Below, one piece after another: positions 1-7,455 of a stretch of DNA of 10,382 nt. The notes below the pieces were generated by a model. That model saw only the letters and a program-made list of their open reading frames with translations, had not been told where the DNA came from and did no database searches. The DNA comes from an uncultured bacterium (GTDB taxonomy: Bacteria; UBP6; UBA1177; JAKLFG01): the NCBI GenBank assembly GCA_938048925.1, contig CALITV010000249.1:1-10382 (forward strand), given 5' to 3'. Positions within the stretch are counted from its first letter, which is position 1; each line of letters opens with the position of its first letter. The position numbers and the translations under genes are program-made.

Positions 1-1
1 A

Positions 2-571
2 CTCCTGAAAAAGGCGCACTCGCTCGACGAGGCGATCACCTTCGTGCAGGGGGAGAACCACATGAGCGTCGAACAGTTCGGCATCGCTGATGCGGTAAGC
101 GACCGGGCCGGCGTTTTCGAGATGACCGCGAAAAAGGTGGCGGTGCGCGAGATGGAGGATGATGTTCTCTGGATGACCAATCACTTTGTACACCCCGACA
201 TGAAAGACCTCGACAAGGACCCGCCGGGGAATTCTTCGTTGCGTCGTTTCACCCGCTTTTCGCAACTGTTGCCGCCCGACGGCATCGAGTCGCGCTATGG
301 CACTTTCGACCCTCTCGAAGTCGTTTGGGTTCTCCGTGACCGTGTCAATCCTTATACGGGAGAGGAAAGCCCGCCGGGCACCTTCGATAATGGCGATTCG
401 CTTGCTACCAATGGGGCCATCTACGCCGTCGTGTTCGATCCCGGCAACCTCCATTTCTGGGTCGCCGCCGGCACCATACCGGTTCCAGAACAGCAGTTCA
501 CCGGCTTTTCGCTCGGTACGCTCCTCAATTGGCCCGGTGCAAAACCGGTTGACCCGGCAGTTATCCCGTAA
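2..571 (+). CDS. C45-type Ntn acyltransferase/hydrolase, C-terminal part (5' end outside window)
   Basis: The reading frame is open from base 2, so the gene begins upstream of the window; the GTG at 44 and ATG at 62 are internal. About 189 codons are visible, ending with TAA at 569-571. The visible part resembles the C-terminal half of the acyl-CoA:6-aminopenicillanic-acid acyltransferase-like (C45) Ntn-hydrolase family. It has a HSLDEA helix, then FGIADAVSDRAGVFEMT, where these proteins read 'n..iaD..G....E', then a WMTNHFVHPDM segment, an NSSLRRFTRFSQLL helix, and a late strand pair AVVFDPGNLHFWVAAG near the end. The N-terminal nucleophile Cys expected in this family would lie upstream, so activity cannot be judged. 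Family members cleave or transfer amide-linked acyl groups; the substrate here is unknown. The gene converges on the esterase-lipoprotein gene with a 20-base gap. A more distant amide hydrolase of the Ntn fold is the main alternative. Confidence 0.68.
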   Translation, partial: LLKKAHSLDEAITFVQGENHMSVEQFGIADAVSDRAGVFEMTAKKVAVREMEDDVLWMTNHFVHPDMKDLDKDPPGNSSLRRFTRFSQLLPPDGIESRYGTFDPLEVVWVLRDRVNPYTGEESPPGTFDNGDSLATNGAIYAVVFDPGNLHFWVAAGTIPVPEQQFTGFSLGTLLNWPGAKPVDPAVIP

Positions 572-591
572 AAGGTTCCAGAAAAGAGAAG

Positions 592-2064
592 TTAAGGAAG
601 CGGGTGGGCGCTGAAAAACTCCCACATCGCGTCGTTGGCGTCTATGTCTTTCGACGGCGCATCGGCACCGGTGCGCCCGACGCGCACGCCGCCGGGATAC
701 GAGTGTCCGCCGCCGTCATAAACGGTTTCGCCATCGCTGAGGGGGGTGGCGGGATCTATGACGCACATGACGACCGGCTCAACACCGCTATAAGTGGTGC
801 AGATTGCGTCACCTTTGTGGTAGGTCACGCTTCCCTGTTCGGCGGCGCCGTCGATCGCTAGCCAGTCGCCGAGGGTATCGGGATCAGTCGGGTGAATGAC
901 GGGATAGAAATCAACTCCCGAAAAGCCGGAGCCAACCCCGCCTTCTATCGGGTAATTCTCATCGGTCGTTCCATGGAACATGATGATGGGCATCGGTCGA
1001 GAAGGGATGCAGTCGGGGAAGTCGCCGCCACGATTGAGCCCGCCGGCTATCGGCGCGGCCGCGGCGATGAGGTCGGCGGCTTCGCAGGCGAGGCGGTGCG
1101 ACATGATGGCGCCGTTGGAGAGTCCCGAGGTATAGATCCGTTTTTCGTCAACGGCATACTGTCCCGCTATTGTTTCCACCAGTTTGCGGATGAAGCCGAC
1201 ATCATCTATACCGTTCTTCGCCGCCGGGTTGCAGCATCCGCCGCCGTTCCATGTCTGTATAAGGCTGGTTCCGTCGGGATAGAGAGCAAAAAAGCCGTGA
1301 TCGTGCGCCGCACGATCGAGTTGCGACATGATGCGATGCAGCCGCGCTGTTCCGCCTCCGCCGTGCAAACCTAACACCAGTGGCAACGGCGATATCCCAT
1401 TATAGGATGCCGGCACATAGAGGAGATAGGTTCGTTTGTAGATTCCCTGCATAAGGCTTCCTGCATGGAGCGTTCCTGTCACCGTGACCTCGGCGTAGGC
1501 GGTGTGACCGAGATACTCCGCTTTGACAAAGGTTTTGCCGACGGAGACCGGTGCGAGAACCCCTTTCGGATCAACGGTAACGACGGTAGGATCGAGGGAA
1601 CTCCATGCTATGTTGTCGGTGAGGTACTGCGGATAGGTCGTCGTTCCGTCATCGAGCACCGCCCAGAGCGGCATCGTCGCGTCAACCTCGCTGCTCGCCG
1701 GAAGACCGAGCACGGTGCGGCGCGGCTCTATGTCGAATGGGCATTTGTAACCGCAGAGGGACGGCCCGTCGGTGTCGGGAATGGTAGTATCCTCGTCAAC
1801 GATGTCACCCTCTTCTTCGGGAGAAACCCCGTCGGTTACCATATCTTCATCGAGTGCGATGACCACCTCTCCTTCGTCAGTCTCCGTCGAGTCATTCAGA
1901 AAAAGGGTATCATCTTCTGATGGCTGGATACCCTCGGGAGCGGTGTCCGATACTGCGCGGTCGGTTTCGAGCACATCGATTTCGTTTTGCTCCGGTGCGG
2001 TTGGAGAGCAGGCTGCTACACCGAGCCATAAAATCGGCATTAGGTATCCATACCGGTTTTTCAT
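592..2064 (-). CDS. Lipoprotein with Ig-like segment and PHB depolymerase/feruloyl esterase-like (CE1/LpqC-type) domain
   Basis: This is a 490-residue exported ester hydrolase. The start at 2064 is chosen because a strong AGGAGG lies just upstream and because it gives a signal peptide ending in the lipobox GVAAC (Cys19). The longer reading from 2115 would overlap the previous gene and lacks a ribosome site. Residues 20-100 are an acidic, low-complexity linker rich in D, E, T and S, typical of surface-tethered lipoproteins. Residues 112-197 resemble a BIG2-type bacterial Ig-like domain (WSSLDPTVVTVDPKG...G.TFVKAEY). From about 205 an alpha/beta-hydrolase follows, with the oxyanion motif LHGGGG (233-238), WNGGGCCNP (272-280) typical of the PhaZ/FaeC-like family, nucleophile elbow GLSNGA (Ser316), probable acid Asp368 in GTTDE, and His454 in GGGHSYP. 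The triad looks complete. Eight mature cysteines outside the lipobox suggest disulfides. Family members cleave extracellular polyesters, feruloyl or acetyl esters; the substrate is not readable. It is last in a three-gene operon. Confidence 0.85.
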   Translation of the reverse strand: MKNRYGYLMPILWLGVAACSPTAPEQNEIDVLETDRAVSDTAPEGIQPSEDDTLFLNDSTETDEGEVVIALDEDMVTDGVSPEEEGDIVDEDTTIPDTDGPSLCGYKCPFDIEPRRTVLGLPASSEVDATMPLWAVLDDGTTTYPQYLTDNIAWSSLDPTVVTVDPKGVLAPVSVGKTFVKAEYLGHTAYAEVTVTGTLHAGSLMQGIYKRTYLLYVPASYNGISPLPLVLGLHGGGGTARLHRIMSQLDRAAHDHGFFALYPDGTSLIQTWNGGGCCNPAAKNGIDDVGFIRKLVETIAGQYAVDEKRIYTSGLSNGAIMSHRLACEAADLIAAAAPIAGGLNRGGDFPDCIPSRPMPIIMFHGTTDENYPIEGGVGSGFSGVDFYPVIHPTDPDTLGDWLAIDGAAEQGSVTYHKGDAICTTYSGVEPVVMCVIDPATPLSDGETVYDGGGHSYPGGVRVGRTGADAPSKDIDANDAMWEFFSAHPLP

Positions 2065-2084
2065 AGTCCTCCTCCCCCCGTCAG

Positions 2085-3140
2085 TCACGGTATAAACGGT
2101 TTCTGCATCAGCCATCGTCCGTCGGCGTTCGCGGTCGCCGCTTTGGTAACGAGCGGTTTTTGGCGGTCGAGAACAAGCCGCAGACCGGTGGTATCTTCGA
2201 GAAAACTAACATCGCCGTCGGAGTCTCCCGCGCCGAAGCGGGGCCGTTTATCCGGGTCGGGATTCGGCTGGAAGGGATCGCCTTCGGTCATACCGAAGAT
2301 CACCGTGTTTATCCAGCAGCGTTTGCCGTCGCGGAAGGTGATGGCGCGGTTCTCGCCGTCTTTTACCGGTCCGCAGCCGGCAAGATCATAGGTTATCTTT
2401 CCATCGGGACTGACGACATTCTCGATGCCAATGACCCGCTCGGGCGGAATACCGATCTTCTCGGCGCAGACCTCGATGATGTATTTCGGCGTCGCCGAAA
2501 CGATCCATACCTCGAATCCGCTTTTTTCGAGCGCGTTGATGAGATCTGCGATTTGCGGGTAGATGCGGATATAGTCGGCGATCGCTGCCTCGCCGATGCG
2601 GCGGGTTGCGCCGATCGGGTTGGCAAGTTGCCGTTCGAATATCTCGCGGCTCGCCTGCCGCACCTCGTCGGGGGTATTGCCGGCAAGAAGATGGGCGAGC
2701 CACGCATAGGCCGGTTCGATGATCTTCTCGTCGTGACCGGCGAAGGCGGATGCACCGTCGGGTGTTTTCTGTGAATTGTAGAGCGTAAAGATGAGTTCGG
2801 GGGTCGCCCCCTGTTCGAGCGCGCTCACCGCCGCGTCGGTAAGATAGGGGCTCGTCTTGCGCCAGTCGGCGGGTGTTTTCACCATGCCGCGCTCGAGGAG
2901 GCCGATGAAGGCGGCGTCACCGATGTCGTTCTTGATGACGGTGTTGTCCCAGTCGAAGACGGCCACCTTGCGGCCGGGCCGTTTGTTCTCGGTGGAAAGA
3001 AAAGCAACGAGCGCCGCGTGATTGCGAGGGTCCCATCCGTCTGGCTTGAGCATGATATCCTCCGGGGTCATGGTACGAACGGTCGGCGCGGCACAGGCGG
3101 CCAGCGCGAGAAATCCAAACAAAAAGGAAAACTTCTTCAT
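2085..3140 (-). CDS. Lipoprotein HAD-superfamily phosphatase (phosphoserine phosphatase-like)
   Basis: This 351-residue protein starts with a signal peptide and lipobox LAAC (Cys16), so it should be a lipid-anchored periplasmic or outer-membrane protein. Cys16 is followed by Ala, not Asp, which under the Escherichia coli Lol rule would favour the outer membrane. HAD motif I is VFDWDNTVI (nucleophile Asp63, acid/base Asp65). Motif II is WIVSATP (Ser215). A motif III lysine is probably Lys260 in GPVKDGENR, and motif IV is GAGDSDGD (Asp306, Asp308, Asp310). All catalytic positions for Mg-dependent phosphomonoester hydrolysis are present. The long helical insert between motifs I and II (about 75-205) is a C1-type cap as in phosphoserine phosphatases and related PF12710 proteins. 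The ATG overlaps the glycosyltransferase stop codon (ATGA, 3137-3140), which implies translational coupling. The esterase gene follows after 20 bases. The substrate is unknown; free phosphate release outside the cytoplasm is a reasonable inference. Confidence 0.86.
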   Translation of the reverse strand: MKKFSFLFGFLALAACAAPTVRTMTPEDIMLKPDGWDPRNHAALVAFLSTENKRPGRKVAVFDWDNTVIKNDIGDAAFIGLLERGMVKTPADWRKTSPYLTDAAVSALEQGATPELIFTLYNSQKTPDGASAFAGHDEKIIEPAYAWLAHLLAGNTPDEVRQASREIFERQLANPIGATRRIGEAAIADYIRIYPQIADLINALEKSGFEVWIVSATPKYIIEVCAEKIGIPPERVIGIENVVSPDGKITYDLAGCGPVKDGENRAITFRDGKRCWINTVIFGMTEGDPFQPNPDPDKRPRFGAGDSDGDVSFLEDTTGLRLVLDRQKPLVTKAATANADGRWLMQKPFIP

Positions 3141-4159
3141 ACCTTATGGTAACATGAAGGGCTGATCATTGCAAGATTGGCGAGAAAGAGGTGCGTAGAT
3201 CTCTCCCAACCGAAGTTCTGTGCGTAGCGTCGGCAGCGATCCGGCGGTATTGTAAGCGCCATGGACACCGCTTTTCCGAGATCTTCATCAAGCGCGCCAC
3301 AGCCCGAATCGCCGATGATCTCCTCGGTTGCCTGACAGGGATACGCAGCGACTGGCACCCCGCTGGCAAGCGCTTCGAGCATCACGAGGCCGAAGGTGTC
3401 GGTACGGCTCGGAAAAACGAACACATCGGCAGCGGCATAGTAGCGAGCCAACTCAGCGCCGTGCCGGGTACCGACGAAGCGCACCGTGGGGAACTCGCGG
3501 CGGAGCCGTGGCAACAGGGGGCCGTCCCCGACCACGAACTTGGTGCCGGGGACATCGAGCGAGAGAAAATCGCGCAGATTCTTTTCGACAGCGACGCGGC
3601 CGACATAGAGCAGGTAGGGACGCGGTCCATCGAGGTCTGGTTTCGGGTCTAGGGGCGAGAAGAGGGTGGTATCAACCCCGCGATCCCAGCGAATGAGGTG
3701 GCGAAAACCACGCGACTCCAACTCTTTTTTGAAGGATTCGGTGGCGACCATGGTGGCAACGGCAGGAGCGTGGAACCACCTCATGAAGGAATATCCCACG
3801 GTGAGCGGTAAACGGACCCGTTCCCAGACATATTCGGGGAATCGGGTGGTGTAGGAGGTGGTGAACGGTATCTTTTTTTTCAGGCAGGCGGCGCGGGCCG
3901 CAATACCGAGCGGTCCTTCGGTCGTGATATGAATCGCGTCGGGGCGCACCGCTGTTATCTTTTGGGCGAGGTGGCGGGGAGAAACGACGGCGAGGCGGAT
4001 CATGGGATAGGTGGGACAGGGCACCGTCAAGTATTGATCGGGCGAGATTACCTCGACCGCATGTTTTTTCCGCTCCAATTCCTTCATCATGGTCGTAAGC
4101 GTTCTGACGACACCATTCACCTGCGGTGTCCATGTATCGGTCACAAGGAGAATCTTCAT
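3137..4159 (-). CDS. GT4-family glycosyltransferase
   Basis: This is a 340-residue retaining glycosyltransferase of the GT-B fold, resembling bacterial alpha-mannosyl/alpha-glucosyl or sulfoquinovosyl transferases. The N-terminal acceptor half opens with MKILLVTDTWTPQVNGVV (1-18), the glycine-rich loop of the family. The C-terminal nucleotide-sugar half has RGVDTTLFSP (160-169), LYVGRVAVEKNL (184-195, with Arg188 and Lys193 expected to contact the donor diphosphate), GDGP (211-214), and PSRTDTFGLVMLEALASG (250-267, Glu262 being the second acid of the EX7E-like motif). The start at ATG 4159 is preferred because it places the family N-terminus at residue 1. An in-frame GTG at 4186 adds nine residues and cannot be excluded; neither has a strong ribosome site. 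It has no signal peptide, so it acts at the cytoplasmic membrane face, likely on a lipid or envelope-glycan acceptor. It is first in an operon with two lipoprotein hydrolases. Sugar and acceptor cannot be assigned. Confidence 0.88.
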   Translation of the reverse strand: MKILLVTDTWTPQVNGVVRTLTTMMKELERKKHAVEVISPDQYLTVPCPTYPMIRLAVVSPRHLAQKITAVRPDAIHITTEGPLGIAARAACLKKKIPFTTSYTTRFPEYVWERVRLPLTVGYSFMRWFHAPAVATMVATESFKKELESRGFRHLIRWDRGVDTTLFSPLDPKPDLDGPRPYLLYVGRVAVEKNLRDFLSLDVPGTKFVVGDGPLLPRLRREFPTVRFVGTRHGAELARYYAAADVFVFPSRTDTFGLVMLEALASGVPVAAYPCQATEEIIGDSGCGALDEDLGKAVSMALTIPPDRCRRYAQNFGWERSTHLFLANLAMISPSCYHKV

Positions 4160-4272
4160 CGGTATGAGCGCTCTTTTGTTCGGCACACTTTCTTTTTTAT
4201 CGTGAAAAAAGAATGAACGCTCGATGAAAAATAGGCCCTAGGTGGTGCCTTAAGGATTTCGCTCGTCAAAAA

Positions 4273-4301
4273 TTAACACTGCATTTACCTTTCGTTCACG
4301 A
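4273..4301 (+). promoter_or_regulatory. PHO-box-like triple repeat upstream of ppk
   Basis: Three 7-base units occur at an exact 11-base period: TTAACAC (4273-4279), TTTACCT (4284-4290) and TTCACGA (4295-4301), each separated by four bases and each containing TTNAC. PhoB-type response regulators bind 7-base direct repeats with 4-base spacers (7+4+7), with a consensus near CTGTCAC or TTNACAY. The match is good for the first unit and weaker for the other two. A candidate -10, TATTTT, lies at 4305-4310, and TTTACC (4284-4289) could double as a weak -35 with a 15-base spacer. The site lies 60-88 bases before the ppk start. A phosphate-starvation activator site is an inference supported by the function of the downstream genes. 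Confidence 0.4.
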
Positions 4302-4305
4302 CGGT

Positions 4306-4333
4306 ATTTTAGAAAACAAAATTGTTGTGTAAG
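4306..4333 (-). promoter_or_regulatory. Possible sigma70-type promoter for the glycosyltransferase operon
   Basis: Read on the minus strand, CTTACA (4333-4328, four of six matches to TTGACA) is followed after 16 bases by TAAAAT (4311-4306, close to TATAAT). It would give a leader of roughly 140 bases before the glycosyltransferase start. This is pattern matching only, and the host's promoter consensus is unknown. The -10 overlaps the candidate plus-strand -10 TATTTT, so the two divergent promoters would be back to back. Confidence 0.3.
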
Positions 4334-4360
4334 GTCTACGCCTTGTTGGGAGAATAACGG

Positions 4361-6424
4361 GTGGCGAAGAAAAAGATCCCGCTTCGTAACCGCGAGATCG
4401 GCTGGCTCGACTTCAACGGTCGGGTGCTCCAAGAGGCGCGAGACCATCACAATCCGCTTATCGAACGACTGAAATTCCTTGGTATTTTCTCGAACAACCT
4501 CGATGAATTCTACCGAGTCCGCGTCGCGACGATAACCAAGTTGCAGCGTCTCAAGATGCCACCGCCTCCTGAATTCTTCGGCCAGCCGCTCAACAAACTG
4601 CTCAAAGAGATCGCTACTATGACGACCCAGTATGAACGGTTGTTCAACAGCACTTATCGGGAACTGCGCAGCGAACTAGAAAAAGAAGGGATACGCATCA
4701 TTGACGAAACCGGTCTGACCACCGAACAGGCGTCGTTCGTGCGCCGCTTTTTCCGAGAAAAGGTGCGGATGCATCTGTTCCCGGTCATGGTGCGCGATTA
4801 CCACACGCTCGACGATCTACGCGATCAGTCTATCTATTTGGCAGTGGGGTTGCGTAAGCTGGGTTCGAAGGGACGCGATATCGCAATGATCGAGGTCCCT
4901 GCCGCGATCCTCGGCCGTTTCGTGATTCTCCCCTCACCACGATCGGCTGTTGATATTATTCTCCTTGACGATGTGGTGCGGTTTTGTCTCGATGATATCT
5001 TCGCGGTCTTCGGCTACGACCGTTTCGAGGCGTACACGGTTAAATTCACCCGCGATGCCGAACTCGATCTCGACAACGACATTTCGAAGAGTTTTCTCGA
5101 AATCATTTCCGATGGACTCAAACAGCGCAGTTCGGGCAATCCGGTCCGTTTCATCTATGATCGGCGGATGCCCAAAGAGATGCTTCGCCATATCACCCGG
5201 TGTATGGGCATCCGCAAACAGGACCTGCTCATTCCGGGGGAGCGCTACCATAATTTCAAAGATTTCATGTCATTCCCGACGGTCGGCCCCGATCGGCTCC
5301 GGTACCCGCCGCTGAAAACGATACCGGTTCCCGGATTGGAGCCCGGCAAAAGTGTCTTCGACGCCATCGCATCGGGCGATATCCTGATTCACTACCCCTA
5401 TCAACCGTTTCAACACATTATTGACTTCTTGCGCGAAGCGTCGCTCGATCCGAAGGTCTATTCTATCAAGATGACGCTCTACCGACTTGCCCGGAACTCG
5501 AGCGTAATCAATGCGCTCATCAATGCGGCTCGCAACGGGAAAAAAGTAACCGTCTTTATCGAACTGCAAGCTCGCTTCGACGAAGAGGCCAACATAGAGT
5601 GGGCCCGGCGTCTTCAGGAGGCGGGCGTCCGTATCCTACCCTCGCTTCCCAATTTGAAGGTGCACGCCAAGTTGTGTCTGGTCAAGCGCCGCGAAGGAGA
5701 TGCCCTCCGTCACTACGCGGTCATTTCGACCGGCAACTTCAACGAAGCGACCGCCCGTGTTTACTGTGACGAGACGCTGTTGACCGCCGACGGGCGGATT
5801 ACACACGAGGTCGATCGGGTGTTCGATGTTTTCTCGAATCCCTACAAGGATAAGAAATTCAAACATCTTCTCGTTGCGCCGAACCATCTTCGTCACCGTC
5901 TTTCCCGGATGATCGAATCTGAGATCAAGGCGGCGAAAAAAGGAGAGAAGGCAAAGATAGTTCTCAAACTCAACAGCCTTACCGATCCCGATATGGCGAT
6001 GAAATTGAGAGATGCCAGCCGTGCCGGCGTAACGGTTACCCTGATTGTCCGGGGGTCCTGCATTCTTCTGCCAGAACCGGATGACCCTTTTCTTGCCGCA
6101 CGGAGCATCGTGGATCGTTTTCTCGAACACTCCCGTATCTATTTTTTCTACGCCGGCGGCAAGGAACGGTTGTTCATTTCGTCGGCCGACCTCATGACCC
6201 GCAATCTCGACCGTCGGGTCGAGGTCGCCGTGCCGGTGTATGATGAGAAACTCAAGACGCGACTGAAGGATCTCTTGGAAATACAACTGGACGACAATGT
6301 GAAGAGCCGTCTGTTGACGAAGGGAAACATCAACGAGTATCACCGAGCCGGGCCGCGTCGCCGGGTGCGCAGTCAATATGCCTTTCTCGAGTACTTGAGG
6401 AAAACGCAAGGGGGAATCCCATGA
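4361..6424 (+). CDS. ppk1: Polyphosphate kinase 1
   Basis: This is a 687-residue polyphosphate kinase that reversibly transfers the ATP gamma-phosphate onto inorganic polyphosphate. E. coli Ppk has 688 residues. GTG start at 4361, with GGGAG at 4348-4352 eight bases upstream. The four-part family layout is visible: N domain (about 1-106, with LDFNGRVLQEA and FSNNLDEFYRVRV), head domain (107-320), and two phospholipase-D-like catalytic domains (about 321-502 and 503-687). Active-site residues fall on or near E. coli numbering: Arg375 (MTLYR), Arg405 (ELQAR), the phosphorylated His435 (LKVHAKLCLV), Tyr468 and Asp470 (ARVYCDE), and Arg564 (LIVRG). The second histidine, E. coli His592, is His590 here (DRFLEHSRIY) because of a two-residue shortening just before it. 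The segment DDLRDQSIYLAVGL resembles Bacteroidota-type Ppk rather than the common FPFISNLSLNLAV form. It overlaps ppx by ATGA. Confidence 0.98.
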   Translation: MAKKKIPLRNREIGWLDFNGRVLQEARDHHNPLIERLKFLGIFSNNLDEFYRVRVATITKLQRLKMPPPPEFFGQPLNKLLKEIATMTTQYERLFNSTYRELRSELEKEGIRIIDETGLTTEQASFVRRFFREKVRMHLFPVMVRDYHTLDDLRDQSIYLAVGLRKLGSKGRDIAMIEVPAAILGRFVILPSPRSAVDIILLDDVVRFCLDDIFAVFGYDRFEAYTVKFTRDAELDLDNDISKSFLEIISDGLKQRSSGNPVRFIYDRRMPKEMLRHITRCMGIRKQDLLIPGERYHNFKDFMSFPTVGPDRLRYPPLKTIPVPGLEPGKSVFDAIASGDILIHYPYQPFQHIIDFLREASLDPKVYSIKMTLYRLARNSSVINALINAARNGKKVTVFIELQARFDEEANIEWARRLQEAGVRILPSLPNLKVHAKLCLVKRREGDALRHYAVISTGNFNEATARVYCDETLLTADGRITHEVDRVFDVFSNPYKDKKFKHLLVAPNHLRHRLSRMIESEIKAAKKGEKAKIVLKLNSLTDPDMAMKLRDASRAGVTVTLIVRGSCILLPEPDDPFLAARSIVDRFLEHSRIYFFYAGGKERLFISSADLMTRNLDRRVEVAVPVYDEKLKTRLKDLLEIQLDDNVKSRLLTKGNINEYHRAGPRRRVRSQYAFLEYLRKTQGGIP

Positions 6425-7362
6425 TATTCGCTGCGGTAGATGTGGGATCGAACGCCGTCCGTCTGCTCGTCTCCGAGGTGCGTGAAAAAGAAAACGGGGC
6501 GCCGGAAACCGAGAAGACATCGTTGGTTCGCGTACCGCTTCGGCTCGGCGACGACACTTTTATCCGCGGGTCTATTTCGAGCGCCAAGGTGTCGGTGCTT
6601 GTCAATACGCTCACGGCGTTCGAACACCTTTTTCGGGTTTACCGGCCGGTCGCCTATATGGCTTGTGCCACTGCCGCGCTGCGAGAGGCAAAGAACGGAG
6701 CGAAAGTGGCCGAAAAGGTCTCCCGTGAGAGCGGCATACGACTTGACATCATTGACGGTATGACCGAGGCGAAACTGCTCGGCGCCGCAAGCGAACTGTT
6801 TCTCAAGGACACCGAACATGTCTATCTCCTCGTAGATGTCGGCGGCGGTAGCACCGAGATATCGTTGTTTCACCGCGGAAAGATACTCGACATGCGTTCG
6901 TTTCGGATCGGTACGGTGCGCATGCTTACCCAGCACGATGAGTCGGGAGAATGGGCGGCGCTCACGGATTTTCTGAACGATGTCAAGGAGAAATATCGGC
7001 GGCCGATCCCGGTCGGTTCCGGAGGAAACATCAACAAACTCAGCAAACTTTTTGCGCAGAAGGGAGCAAAAGAACTGCGTTTCCGCGCCCTCGAAGAAGG
7101 GGTGGCCCGTTTGGATCGCTTGAGCGTTTCGGAACGAATATCGCTCTATGGTCTGCGCCATGACCGCGCCGATGTCATCGTTCCCGCCGGCGTCATCTTT
7201 CTCTCGATCATGCGCCTCCTCGGATCGTCGCGTATCCTCGTGCCGCGCCTCGGTCTCTCCGATGGTATGATACGGCACCTCTATCACGCGTATGTCGAGG
7301 GTGTTCCGTTACCAGCGGGGGTCGAGATTCGTCGTTTCCGCCCCCGTCGGTCGGTGCGTTAA
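6421..7362 (+). CDS. ppx: Exopolyphosphatase of the Ppx/GppA family, short form
   Basis: A 313-residue member of the Ppx/GppA (actin-like ATPase fold) family that releases orthophosphate from polyphosphate ends, or hydrolyses pppGpp. Its ATG lies in the ppk stop (ATGA, 6421-6424) after a good AGGGGG ribosome site, so the two genes are translationally coupled. Visible motifs: AVDVGSNAVRLL (5-16), MACATAALREA (80-90), catalytic Glu116 in IDGMTEAKLL, LVDVGGGSTEISL (137-149), VGSGGNINKLS (198-208), YGLRHDRADVIVPAG (243-257), and LSDGMIRHLY near the end. Only the two core domains are present. The C-terminal HD-like domains of the roughly 500-residue E. coli enzyme are absent, as in many Bacteroidota, actinobacterial and other short Ppx proteins. 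Clustering with ppk1 makes polyphosphate the more likely substrate, although GppA activity cannot be ruled out. The C-terminus is basic (RRFRPRRSVR). Confidence 0.95.
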   Translation: MIFAAVDVGSNAVRLLVSEVREKENGAPETEKTSLVRVPLRLGDDTFIRGSISSAKVSVLVNTLTAFEHLFRVYRPVAYMACATAALREAKNGAKVAEKVSRESGIRLDIIDGMTEAKLLGAASELFLKDTEHVYLLVDVGGGSTEISLFHRGKILDMRSFRIGTVRMLTQHDESGEWAALTDFLNDVKEKYRRPIPVGSGGNINKLSKLFAQKGAKELRFRALEEGVARLDRLSVSERISLYGLRHDRADVIVPAGVIFLSIMRLLGSSRILVPRLGLSDGMIRHLYHAYVEGVPLPAGVEIRRFRPRRSVR

Positions 7363-7416
7363 TAGAATAAAAGCGCAAAAATAATGATGCTTTCACGATC
7401 CATTGACCCTGCAGCG

Positions 7417-7450
7417 CATCATCTCTGATTGTCCTACCTGCGAGATGATG
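7417..7450 (+). promoter_or_regulatory. Perfect 9-bp inverted repeat overlapping the ATP-grasp translation start region
   Basis: CATCATCTC (7417-7425) is exactly complementary to GAGATGATG (7442-7450), with a 16-base loop. The 3' arm ends five bases before the preferred ATG at 7456 and covers the only purine-rich stretch that could serve as its ribosome site. There is no T-run after it, so it is not a terminator. It could lower or gate translation of the ATP-grasp gene relative to ppk-ppx, or be an operator dyad. A role is inferred only from position. Confidence 0.35.
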
Positions 7451-7455
7451 GTGCC

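Noticed and set aside
2065..2115. Longer start of the esterase gene at 2115
   Set aside because: It lacks a ribosome site, overlaps the HAD gene, and would bury the lipoprotein signal peptide behind 17 polar residues.
4232..4255. AGGC/GCCT hairpin and the CCTAGG and CCTTAAGG palindromes in the glycosyltransferase leader as an attenuator or operator
   Set aside because: The stem is only 4 bp, and short palindromes of this kind are common by chance. No wider symmetry was found.
4264..4269. TTGACG on the minus strand as a -35 box for the glycosyltransferase operon
   Set aside because: No TATAAT-like hexamer lies 16-18 bases downstream; that position reads ACCACC.
5636..6520. A 294-codon open frame on the minus strand opposite ppk1, and a 304-codon one (6373-7287) opposite ppx
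   Set aside because: Both lie antisense to strongly conserved genes, their translations lack recognisable motifs, and they overlap each other. They are by-products of the codon bias of the real genes.
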